Source of the DNA: JARRNE01 sp963824085
GTDB lineage: Bacteria; Pseudomonadota; Gammaproteobacteria; Chromatiales; Chromatiaceae
Direction of reading: 5' to 3'
Assembly: GCA_963824085.1 (NCBI GenBank)
Contig: CAWGNT010000003.1
Coordinates: 27,066 to 91,065, forward strand
DNA: 64,000 bases
Both the position numbers and the translations under genes were made by a program. A model generated the notes under the pieces. It saw only the letters and a list, made by a program, of their open reading frames with translations, did no database searches and had not been told where the DNA came from. Below, piece by piece: positions 36,970-43,808 of the stretch. Positions within the stretch are counted from its first letter, which is position 1, and every line of letters begins with the position of its first letter.

Positions 36970-38278
36970 TGCCCAGTGGGAGTATGCCCGCGCTATCGCC
37001 GCAGCGCTTTCCGCACCCGGGCCACCCCTCGTTCTTCACGGTGGTGCAGGTCTCGGCAAAACGCGGGCCTATCTCGTCGAGACCCTCCGATACGCCGCCG
37101 CCAACGGATTCCGAGTCCTTATCTCGACCGCTACCACCCAGCTCGTCGAGCAGGTCATCCGCTCGGAGGACCTCCGCATCCCTCTGGAACACGCGGATGG
37201 GGCACTCGCGGTCGAACGCTATCTCTCCCAGCGTCAGTTCGTGAGCCCCGAGCGCGCCGCGGCACAGAGCATCAAGGCCGAGATCGGCGAGTCCACGGAC
37301 GAGGTCCTGGCGCGTGCCGGCGTGGACCTGGACCCCGCCGCCATCTGCTTTAACGGCCGCTGCAAGTTTGTCGAGCGCGAGCCCTACATCCTGCAGAAGG
37401 CCCGCTGTGCTGCTGCGGACCTCGTGGTCACTACCCACGCCGCGCTGCTGCTCGACTGGCGCACCGGCGGGCGGCTCATCGACACGCAGGCATTCAATGT
37501 CATCGTCATCGACGAGGCGGACCGCCTGCCCTCCGCTGCCAGCCTCCAGCTGGATGCCTCGGTGTCGAACGCGGACCTCGCCTTCCTCAAGCACGCCGTC
37601 GGTCTCGAGGCGTTCCATCCGGCCTCCGCCGTTATCGAGCCCAGGCGGCACGGGACCATGTCCTTCCACCTGGCCGACCGGTCGGTTCCGGTCCCTTTCG
37701 ATGACGAAGTGCGAGGCGACAATGCGGAGTGGCTGCAATATGTCGCCTCGGGAGTGCGTGCAGCGTCGGAGGACAGCGAGCGGGTGCTGGTGCTCACCAC
37801 CAGCTTCGCCACCGGGCTCGCCATTGCGTCCCGGCTCGACGACCTGCCCGTCATCGTCCATCAATCGGGCGAGCGTCTGCAGGCCGCATTGAGCCGTTAT
37901 TCCAGCGGCATATTCATCTCGCCGGCCGCCTGGGAAGCCGTCGACACGGACCAATGCTGGCAGGACATCGTCATCCCGCGCATGCTCTACCCGCGCCGTG
38001 ACGGAGTCCTCGACCTGCATTTTCTGACCGCTCAGGCTCAAGCGGCCCGCCGGCTGACGCAGGGCCTTGCCCGCGCCCTACGCCGCCCGGATCAGGAGTG
38101 CCACGCCTGGATACTCGATCCCCGCTTCCCGCTGCCGGCGACCATCGTCAACCGCGGCGAGGCCACCCAACAGGCGGCGGCCCACCACGCACGCCTCATC
38201 GAGGCGATCCCTGAGCGTTTCCGGCACGGTCTACGTGCAACCTTCGAGAAAGCGGAAATCTTCAGGTCGGGGCGATAG
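36965..38278 (+). CDS. csf4: DinG-family helicase, Csf4-like (type IV CRISPR-associated)
   Basis: The frame is open from 36947 and reads 'TDAQWEYARAIAAALSAPGP', then Walker A 'LVLHGGAGLGKTRAYLVE', 'LISTATTQLVEQVI', 'AADLVVTTHAALLLDW', Walker B/DEAD 'VIVIDEADRLPSAAS', and the C-terminal 'TQGLARALRRPDQECHAWIL' with 'DPRFPLP' (motif VI). This is a superfamily-2 XPD/DinG-type helicase, and next to Csf3 it fits Csf4 of type IV-A CRISPR systems, which unwinds DNA for interference. It has about 437 residues; classical DinG proteins are longer and carry an iron-sulfur domain that I do not see. There is no ATG, GTG or TTG before Walker A (first GTG at 37241), so it must be made by frameshift from csf3 or an indel has removed its start. 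Confidence 0.7.
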   Translation, partial: TDAQWEYARAIAAALSAPGPPLVLHGGAGLGKTRAYLVETLRYAAANGFRVLISTATTQLVEQVIRSEDLRIPLEHADGALAVERYLSQRQFVSPERAAAQSIKAEIGESTDEVLARAGVDLDPAAICFNGRCKFVEREPYILQKARCAAADLVVTTHAALLLDWRTGGRLIDTQAFNVIVIDEADRLPSAASLQLDASVSNADLAFLKHAVGLEAFHPASAVIEPRRHGTMSFHLADRSVPVPFDDEVRGDNAEWLQYVASGVRAASEDSERVLVLTTSFATGLAIASRLDDLPVIVHQSGERLQAALSRYSSGIFISPAAWEAVDTDQCWQDIVIPRMLYPRRDGVLDLHFLTAQAQAARRLTQGLARALRRPDQECHAWILDPRFPLPATIVNRGEATQQAAAHHARLIEAIPERFRHGLRATFEKAEIFRSGR

Positions 38279-38347
38279 GCCGGAAGACGGAAAGAATCTC
38301 TCAAGATTCCGGAGTCTTCTCGCTGACTTTGCCTAGTGCAAGCTCGC

Positions 38348-38536
38348 CTAATCGTCGTAGGTTCCGGTTGCCGCCTCACGCTCAGGGACTATAGGGTGGG
38401 TAGCGAGGTATCGGGCCAGCTGTCTTATGTCGATCTCCTCGACCTCGTAGCACTCGAGGGTCCGCGCAAGCCACAGCGACTTGCTGCCATTGATTGTTGA
38501 CACGTTTGCGGGTTCGACGTTGCGGTGGTGAGCCAT
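38348..38536 (-). CDS. Small uncharacterised protein
   Basis: A 62-residue protein from ATG 38536 preceded by GAGAGGAG at the right distance; the frame to 38692 is less likely. Sequence: 'MAHHRNVEPANVSTINGSKS', 'LWLARTLECYEVEEIDIRQL', ending 'EREAATGTYDD'. It has one predicted amphipathic helix and an acidic tail. No family is recognised. It is convergent with the Csf4-like gene and lies in a lower-GC patch, suggesting acquired DNA. Its strong ribosome-binding site is the main reason to call it a gene. Confidence 0.55.
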   Translation of the reverse strand: MAHHRNVEPANVSTINGSKSLWLARTLECYEVEEIDIRQLARYLATHPIVPEREAATGTYDD

Positions 38537-39088
38537 CGTTGGCACTCCTCTCAGCTGTTGGATTGCAATTTCTGATTTCATTAAGCAATCCTCGTGCCTA
38601 CTATGATATTGTTTTTTGTAACCAATAGGTTGTCTAACCTTCGGAGAATTTCGTAAAGCTCTGGATTGCATCTGTACCATCATGAGGGACATCTGACCTG
38701 TCGCTTGGCGTCAACAGTTGACCGGCTCGGTGCTTCCCCGTCGGCAAACCACAGCTTCGTTTCATTGGGGCCAGGGCTATAGCCCGGACTTTCGGTGCCT
38801 TGTTGCGTCAATCTGTGAAACGATCGCCGTTTCCGGCGGCCCCTATACGTCCGGCGGTCGAGCAAGACCGTCCACGCAAGGACCAACAAGCGCCAATCCG
38901 ACGGAAATCGTGTTGTCGCCGTCCCGTCTATTCGAACAGTCTAATATTGTGTATATTGATTGTTCACGTTGGTACTGCGCGTGTGCTTCTATGATCGTTG
39001 GTTGTGAGAGCTAATCAGGTACGCCCGCGAGCGGAGACGCTAGGACTTGGACAAACAATCGATCGAAGGCTCAGATGCCAGGAAGCGT
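38537..39088. other. AT-richer intergenic stretch
   Basis: About 550 bases with lower GC than the flanks, particularly 38580-38660 and 38940-39000. Small frames here have no motifs. Its base composition suggests recently acquired sequence or a promoter region serving the divergent small gene and the TVP38-type gene. Confidence 0.45.
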
Positions 39089-39811
39089 ATGACGAAGCTA
39101 GTAGCTGTAGTGCGCAGTGCCTTCTTCGTCAGCTCGCTCGTTGTGCTGGGAGCGCTGATTAGCGAGTACGCGTTTCAGCAAGGACCCGAGACCATCAAGC
39201 AATGGGCCGATGCTGAGATACGCGGGACAGGTGCGACCGGCATCTTGTTGTTTCTCACAGTCGGCGCGGCCTTCACCGGTATCGGCTTACCCCGGCAGGT
39301 GTTCGCCGTTGCGGCGGGCTATGTTTACGGAATCGCTGCGGGCACCGCCCTCGCCTTGTCTGCGGAGATGCTTGGCGTGCTGATGGGCTTCCTTTACGCG
39401 CGCTTCTTTGCCCGAGACCTGGTCATTCGCCGTTATCCGGCCCGCATCCGCAAGATCGACGATTGTCTGCGGGCCTACCCTTTCTCCATGACCCTGGCGG
39501 TGCGCCTCTTTCCCGTCGGCAACAACCTCGTCGTCAACCTGTTGGCCGGGGTGTCCAATATGCGCCTGATGCCTTTCATGGCCGCGTCTGCCGTCGGCCA
39601 TTTCCCGCAGACCATGGTATTCGCCATGATGGGCGGTGGGTTTGCAGAGAGTGATCTGGTGCAGGGAACGCTTGCGCTGGTTCTGTTTGGCATCTCAGCG
39701 GGGCTCGGGGCGCACCTGTACGGAAGATATCGCCGCGGGCGCGCGTTCTTCGACGACAGCGAGGGCTGTGGAGCTGCCCCAGCGGCTGAGCTCGCGCAAC
39801 CTCGATCCTAA
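39089..39811 (+). CDS. TVP38/TMEM64 (VTT-domain) membrane protein
   Basis: A 240-residue membrane protein if begun at the ATG at 39089 (AGGAAG six bases upstream); a TTG at 39047 would give 254. It contains the VTT/SNARE-associated domain: 'FTGIGLPRQVFAVAAGYVYG' with the typical LP-x(n)-GY-x-G, 'ALALSAEMLGVLMGFLYARF', 'FSMTLAVRLFPVGNNLVVNL' and 'LLAGVSNMRLMPFMAASAVG'. DedA/TVP38 relatives are membrane transporters or scramblases, often needed for envelope integrity. Alone in its neighbourhood. Confidence 0.85.
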   Translation: MTKLVAVVRSAFFVSSLVVLGALISEYAFQQGPETIKQWADAEIRGTGATGILLFLTVGAAFTGIGLPRQVFAVAAGYVYGIAAGTALALSAEMLGVLMGFLYARFFARDLVIRRYPARIRKIDDCLRAYPFSMTLAVRLFPVGNNLVVNLLAGVSNMRLMPFMAASAVGHFPQTMVFAMMGGGFAESDLVQGTLALVLFGISAGLGAHLYGRYRRGRAFFDDSEGCGAAPAAELAQPRS

Positions 39812-40072
39812 GGGAAGAGGACCTGTAGCGTCCCTTCCATAGCGCGCAGGCGTCACCCCGCACCTGCGGCGCATTCGTGGAGATTCCTGATCCCATCTTT
39901 CGGGGCGACTTCGACCACCGGAACGCCTTCCCGGCCGGCGCCGGCGTTCGGTTCGAGCTCGATCAAGCGTTGGCGGACGAGTTCGCAGAGGTGACAGAGC
40001 TCAAACGCTGATCCTCGAGAGCCAGTGACCTTGGCGATAGTATTGCTGCGCCGTCGCAGAGCCCATCCTCCC

Positions 40073-40160
40073 CGAACTACGTAATTCAATCGCCCCACTT
40101 CCCTGCCCCAAAGAAAACCCCGGCACTCGGCCGGGGTCATCTCGCCACTCGCGCTCGCGA
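40073..40160 (+). repeat. ~88-bp direct repeat with terminator, copy 1
   Basis: Begins GAACTACGTAATTCAATCGC, includes CCCACTTCCCTGCCCCAAAG and a CCCCGGC hairpin, and ends ACTCGCGCTCGCGA. About 85% identical to 42488-42577 in the same orientation. The small Cys-rich protein gene starts immediately beyond it (its stop codon at 40173). Confidence 0.8.
40117..40137 (-). terminator. Terminator of the small Cys-rich protein gene
   Basis: On the minus strand ACCCCGGC and GCCGGGGT pair around CGAGT and are followed by TTTTCTTT, 35 bases after the stop codon of the gene at 40173-40367. An identical hairpin lies at 42534-42554 in the second repeat copy. Confidence 0.85.
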
Positions 40161-40172
40161 TGAGCTGCCGTG

Positions 40173-40367
40173 TCAGAGTCCTGCCCCTAACCTCCCCGCC
40201 TGTGCTGCCCTAGCTGTCCCCTCCTCCACGCGCGCCCGTCGCCGGGCCTCGATGCGAGCTCGCGCCGCGTCACGCTCTATCGCCCAAGTGCGAACGACGC
40301 ACTGCTCACACGAGACGCCAGTTGAGTCGCACCGTACCTTGAAGTACTCACAGTGGATCACCGTCAT
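40173..40367 (-). CDS. Small cysteine-rich protein, possibly zinc-binding
   Basis: A 64-residue protein from ATG 40367 after a strong GAGGAGGG ribosome-binding site. The first half has five cysteines arranged as C-x6-C-x6-C-x2-C around 'MTVIHCEYFKVRCDSTGVSC', then 'EQCVVRTWAIERDAARAR', followed by an Arg/Ala-rich helix. This resembles small zinc-ribbon proteins of prophages and other mobile elements. It has its own terminator inside the ~88-bp repeat. The longer frame to 40712 has nonsense upstream of this ATG. Function unknown. Confidence 0.65.
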   Translation of the reverse strand: MTVIHCEYFKVRCDSTGVSCEQCVVRTWAIERDAARARIEARRRARVEEGTARAAQAGRLGAGL

Positions 40368-41231
40368 GCCGCCCTCCTCTGCCCTGAGACACCGCGCTCG
40401 ATGATACGCGCCTACCGGTTGCAGTAGCCGGAAGAGCTCACGGCAGGAGCGCCGGTCGCAAACCCGCATAGTCGCAGTACAGGAAACACGGATATAGAGA
40501 AACCCACAAACACAGAAGCACGAGCCAAAAAAAGCCCGGCGGGGCGACCGGGCATACTGGGAGGAGATGCTTCGAGAAAAATGTCGTGATCCGCGACTGG
40601 GGCATCCCTGCCTCTGCCGCCGCTCGATCGAGAGCGTATCGCCAATGCGAATCACTTGCAACAGACTGCCATCCTGAAGACCGCAATTCGAGAAACACAG
40701 AACCCCAAACAACTACAAACCCCATGCACCTCGCAAACGGAAACAGGCCCCAAGGCAGCAGTCGCCTGGGAGCACCGATGTACCCTCGCTCGGTATGACA
40801 TATTCATACTGCACACACGATGCGCCGTCGGTCACTATCGTCCTATAGCCCTCGCGCACGCGCGGAGCGGCGCCCACGCATGCCTAAAGGTGCTAAAAAG
40901 GGGTGGCTACGGCGGGGTGTGTGGCCGCCGCAGCGACCCAATCGGCTTGCTGCCCAGAAACTCACTCAGTCGGGGCGTTACCGCCGTTCACTCCATATCA
41001 GATGCCCATGACACGGACGGCGACCGGTACCGCTTCTTCTCAGTGTGATTGGTGCGCGGCGAGGACGGGAGAAGGTGTACCGCCACCACCGAAGGGGGCG
41101 GGTGGCGCCGGAGGAAGGAGTCTGCTACCGCGAGGGTGCTTGCTGCCCCCTACTCGCAGCCCTCCACCGAGCGCCAAGGCATTGATGCACGTCCCTGTGC
41201 ATCACAGCGCGCTTAGATCAGCGCGAATCCC
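40368..41231. other. Accessory intergenic stretch
   Basis: About 860 bases with only small overlapping frames, an orphan leftward terminator (40527-40553) and several tandem-like AAACCC/ACAAAC stretches. No gene is supported. It lies between the two ~88-bp repeats and is probably mobile-element debris. Confidence 0.45.
40527..40553 (-). terminator. Strong orphan terminator
   Basis: Minus strand: GCCCGG, loop TCGCCCCG, CCGGGC, then seven Ts. It is a textbook intrinsic terminator for leftward transcription, but no gene is recognisable just upstream (40560-41200), so its gene may have been lost, be very small, or be an RNA. Confidence 0.75.
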
Positions 41232-41612
41232 TTATTTGGTTTCCGCTGGGGCAGCAGGCGCAGCCGGAACCGCCGGAACAACCGGAGCGGCATAGGGATA
41301 GGCGCCGCCATACCCGCCGTACCCGGGATATCCGCCGCCCCAGCCACCCGGGTATCCACCACCCCAACCGTACGGGCCGTAGCCGTAGTAATCGCGGTAC
41401 CGGTTGTAGCCGCGACCAGAACCATGCCCGCCACCGGACATGTTCATGTTGAAGTCGCCGTAGCCGTCACCCATCATGTCGTTCCACCAGTCGTTGCCCC
41501 CGGAGCCGTAGCCGGGGCCGCCACCCCACGGGCCGCCGCCCCACCAGGCACTCGCCGTGACGGACACACCAAGTAGAGCGGCGATCGCCACCGCGGTAGC
41601 AAGCTTCTTCAT
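41232..41612 (-). CDS. Sulfur globule protein-like exported Gly/Tyr-rich protein
   Basis: A 126-residue precursor from ATG 41612 with AGGAGAAA upstream. The signal peptide 'MKKLATAVAIAALLGVSVTA' ends in SA. The mature part is Gly/Tyr/Trp-rich ('WWGGGPWGGGPGYGSGG', 'GDFNMNMSGG', 'YRDYYGYGPYGWGG') with a Pro/Ala tail. This is the composition and order of sulfur globule proteins, which coat periplasmic sulfur deposits in purple and other sulfur-oxidising bacteria; the 'GDFNMNMSGGGxGxGRGY' portion is typical. If right, the host oxidises sulfide or thiosulfate through stored sulfur. Alternatively it is another Gly-rich envelope protein. The upstream region is unusually AT-rich, consistent with a regulated strong promoter. 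Confidence 0.75.
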   Translation of the reverse strand: MKKLATAVAIAALLGVSVTASAWWGGGPWGGGPGYGSGGNDWWNDMMGDGYGDFNMNMSGGGHGSGRGYNRYRDYYGYGPYGWGGGYPGGWGGGYPGYGGYGGAYPYAAPVVPAVPAAPAAPAETK

Positions 41613-41680
41613 TCGGTTTCTCCTGTGTTATCTCTGAGGCAGCAAGCGAGGGCGTCGTTGTGCGCCAGCTCGCCAGGAGC

Positions 41681-41730
41681 ATAGTATTAGTTTTGGCTAA
41701 TATTAGATAGCTATTTATTTTTACTTCATC
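41681..41730 (-). promoter_or_regulatory. AT-rich promoter/operator region of the sulfur globule gene
   Basis: About 50 bases of markedly low GC, 70-120 bases before the start codon, containing the 10-bp palindrome CTAATATTAG (41697-41706) and a second CTAATA nearby (41687-41692 on the minus strand). This contrasts with the high-GC flanks and suggests a promoter with an operator; exact -10 and -35 boxes cannot be fixed. Confidence 0.4.
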
Positions 41731-42063
41731 CCGTCGCGACCACGGAACGTCCACACGACCCGCCCCGACAACGTGTCGGCCGCGGCGCTCGCGCTAACCA
41801 ACAGCAGGAGCCCAACAGCAAGAACGATCCGCGGCAGACTCACCCCTACCCCCTCCACTACCGTCCCCAGTACCGCAACACCTGCCTCCCTCTGTCAAGC
41901 CACCCCCTCAACTGGCCGCGGAAGGTCCGCGCCCGCCACAATCGGCTGAGCATCATGGACATCCGTTCAGCTCGCGTTCACCATGGCCGAGCTACCCTGA
42001 GCCTCAGAAGCTCGGCATAGACGTGCGTAAGGTCATCTGCTGACAACCTGACGAGGTGACGAA

Positions 42064-42405
42064 ATGAAAAGGTGGATTCTCGCTCTAGGCGCTTGCGCCG
42101 CTCTCTCGACGCTCCCCGTGGGCGCCTTCGCCCACGGGTACGGGTACAATGCGGGGGACGCGGCTCTCGGCGGGCTGGTCGGTGGCGTCGTCGGCGGCCT
42201 TATCGGCTCGGCGATCGCACCGTACCCGGTCTACGCGGCGCCGGCGCCGGTCATTGTCGAGCCTTCCTATGCGCCCGCGCCGGTGGTGATCGAGCGGTAC
42301 GCACCCGTCGTCGTGGCACCCTACGGGCCGCCGGCGGTCTATTACCGGGGTGGTGATCGTGGCTGGTATCGTCACGGTGGGCACAGGCGTTACTGGCACG
42401 ATTGA
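42064..42405 (+). CDS. Exported Gly/Pro/Tyr-rich protein with glycine zipper
   Basis: A 113-residue precursor from ATG 42064 after GAGGTGACGAA. The signal peptide is 'MKRWILALGACAALSTLPVG', cleaved near AFA. 'AALGGLVGGVVGGLIGSAIA' is a glycine-zipper segment that may insert in a membrane, followed by Pro/Ala/Tyr repeats ('APAPVIVEPSYAPAPVVIER') and a His/Arg-rich tail ('GGHRRYWHD'). It belongs to a loose group of small envelope proteins. It faces away from the sulfur globule protein with 450 bases between them; whether it has a related role is unknown. Confidence 0.65.
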   Translation: MKRWILALGACAALSTLPVGAFAHGYGYNAGDAALGGLVGGVVGGLIGSAIAPYPVYAAPAPVIVEPSYAPAPVVIERYAPVVVAPYGPPAVYYRGGDRGWYRHGGHRRYWHD

Positions 42406-42487
42406 AGGCGCGCTGCCCTTCACCACGCACCAGGACACCTGTCCAGCCACCCTCTTAACTGCCCGCCAGCACAGAGCTCCGCCCTCT

Positions 42488-42577
42488 CAAACTACGTAAT
42501 TAGCGCGCCCCCACTTCACTGCCCCCAAAGAAAACCCCGGCACTCGGCCGGGGTCGTCTCGCCGCTCGCGCTCGCGC
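42488..42577 (+). repeat. ~88-bp direct repeat with terminator, copy 2
   Basis: Begins CAAACTACGTAATTAGCGCG and ends CCGCTCGCGCTCGCGCG. It includes the same AAAGAAAACCCCGGCACTCG hairpin (42534-42554) as copy 1. A short leftward frame ending 'MAALALGRKATIKA' lies just beyond it (42585-42626), in the place occupied by the small Cys-rich gene in copy 1. Confidence 0.75.
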
Positions 42578-42658
42578 GTCTTACGCCTTGATCGTCGCCT
42601 TACGGCCAAGAGCAAGAGCAGCCATGTCATTCCGGTTTGTCGTGTAACATTTGCCGCG

Positions 42659-43213
42659 ATGACCGACGAAAAAGAAACTTCCGATGACCGTCCGAGACGG
42701 TTGGTTGATCTCGCAGCCGAGCTAGGCTACAGCCCAAGCAGTTTTCGTAAAACTGTAAGACGCCGTGGCTTCGAGCCGTTTAAACTACAAAAGGGGCAGA
42801 GCAAGCCGTGGTATCTTTCGAGTGAGGACGCCGAGGCTTGACGACGAAAGCTGGAAGATGAGAGATATCACCGTGTCGTTCCAGAGGAGGAAACCACGCC
42901 AACTGGACTATCGGGCACATACGCGGTAGAGGTTCCAGCTTACGATGGTTCGGTTCGCGTAAAAATTGGGTGGAGCGATAGCATCACCGACAGGCTGAAC
43001 ACTTATCGAACCATCGTCCCTGATTTGCGCGTTTCGCGGATTTGGCCTTGTTCCGCAAAGTGGTATGAGCAAATGGCACTGACGTGGGCGGAAAACAATG
43101 GCAAGCGAGTTGGTCAAGAAATCTTCGAGTTTGATGATAACGAAGCCTCGCTTTCCGCCCTTGATGGGCTTTTTTCATCTTTCGGGATTATGCCTCAATC
43201 GACGGGGATTTGA
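42659..43213 (+). pseudogene. GIY-YIG/T5orf172-like protein with in-frame TGA
   Basis: From ATG 42659 a 60-codon helix-turn-helix-like N-terminus ('LVDLAAELGYSPSSFRKTVR') ends at TGA (42839). The same frame then continues without another stop to 43213: 'RRKLEDERYHRVVPEEETTP', 'GTYAVEVPAYDGSVRVKIGW', 'SDSITDRLNTYRTI', 'KWYEQMALTWAENNGK'. The 'VKIGWSDSITDRLNTY' stretch resembles the T5orf172/GIY-YIG nuclease-like domain ('vKIGrT.n...Rl..'). A TGG-to-TGA change would restore 'EDAEAWRRKLEDER'. The whole would be about 184 residues: a DNA-binding helix plus a GIY-YIG-type domain, as in many phage-related proteins. The TGA is most simply a nonsense mutation; UGA recoding is unlikely. Confidence 0.65.
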
Positions 43214-43362
43214 TTACATCCTCTTCTTTCCAGGGGCGGGATCTGCCGTTCGTGCCCGATTCGCCCCTTTGGGGCGACGAAACTCTGCCATGCGATATAA
43301 GCAATCCGTGTAGGACCGCTTTGGGTCGGCAGCGACCTTCGAGGTTAACGCTGACTCCCTCC

Positions 43363-43801
43363 CTAGGCGCCGATATAGACCGTCTGCCAGAGCCAGCTCA
43401 TCACCCCATAAATGCGGAAGCGACCTTTCCAGAGAAGCAGAGTCAGAGCGTCTCCTGCGCTGCCGAACGGGTCAAGGCTACGCTCATCGTCCATCTCCAG
43501 CCCGCCCCCGCTGCCGCGGGCAACGCAGGACAGGAGATCGTCGGCGACCACGACCGGCAGACTCATCTTCTGCTCCAACAAGCAGTCGATGTCGCCTCGA
43601 AGTGGACCTCCACCGGTAAGCACGGTGCGCCGCGCGGGCACGTCAGCGCCCCGATCCCGGTGGGTCTGGTTCCAAGGCTGCCTTCACCGCGCCGGCGATA
43701 GCTGAAAGTCGCTTTTGCACCGCTTCCGGAACCCGGATGCTGTGCAGGGTGAATCTGCGGAGGATATCGTCGGCCAGATTGGGGCCAATCGCCATGCCGC
43801 C
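43363..43801 (-). pseudogene. mreB: MreB C-terminal fragment, frameshifted
   Basis: On the minus strand 'GPNLADDILRRFTLHSIRVP' and 'EAVQKRLSAIAGAVKAALE' lead, after a one-base shift near 43663, to 'ARRTVLTGGGPLRGDIDCLL' and 'LPVVVADDLLSCVARGSGGG'. This is the last ~130 residues of rod-shape protein MreB (compare 'GRNLAEGVPRGFTLNS', 'MVLTGGGALLRNLDRLL', 'VVVAEDPLTCVARGGG'). The N-terminal two-thirds, with the phosphate-binding loops, are absent, and the fragment abuts the stop codon of the beta-helix gene. A functional mreB must lie elsewhere if the cell is rod-shaped. Clearly dead. Confidence 0.85.
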
Positions 43802-43808
43802 CGGAATG

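Noticed and set aside
40820..41011. 63-codon basic protein
   Set aside because: Arg-rich composition is expected from random high-GC sequence; no ribosome-binding site or motif.
42839..42841. UGA recoding (selenocysteine or Trp) in the GIY-YIG-like gene
   Set aside because: No SECIS-like hairpin is obvious right after the TGA, and other genes in the window end with TGA normally.
36060..43300. CRISPR array expected near the Csf-like genes
   Set aside because: I looked for regularly spaced 25-37-base direct repeats and found none. The only direct repeat is the ~88-bp pair, which is a terminator module.
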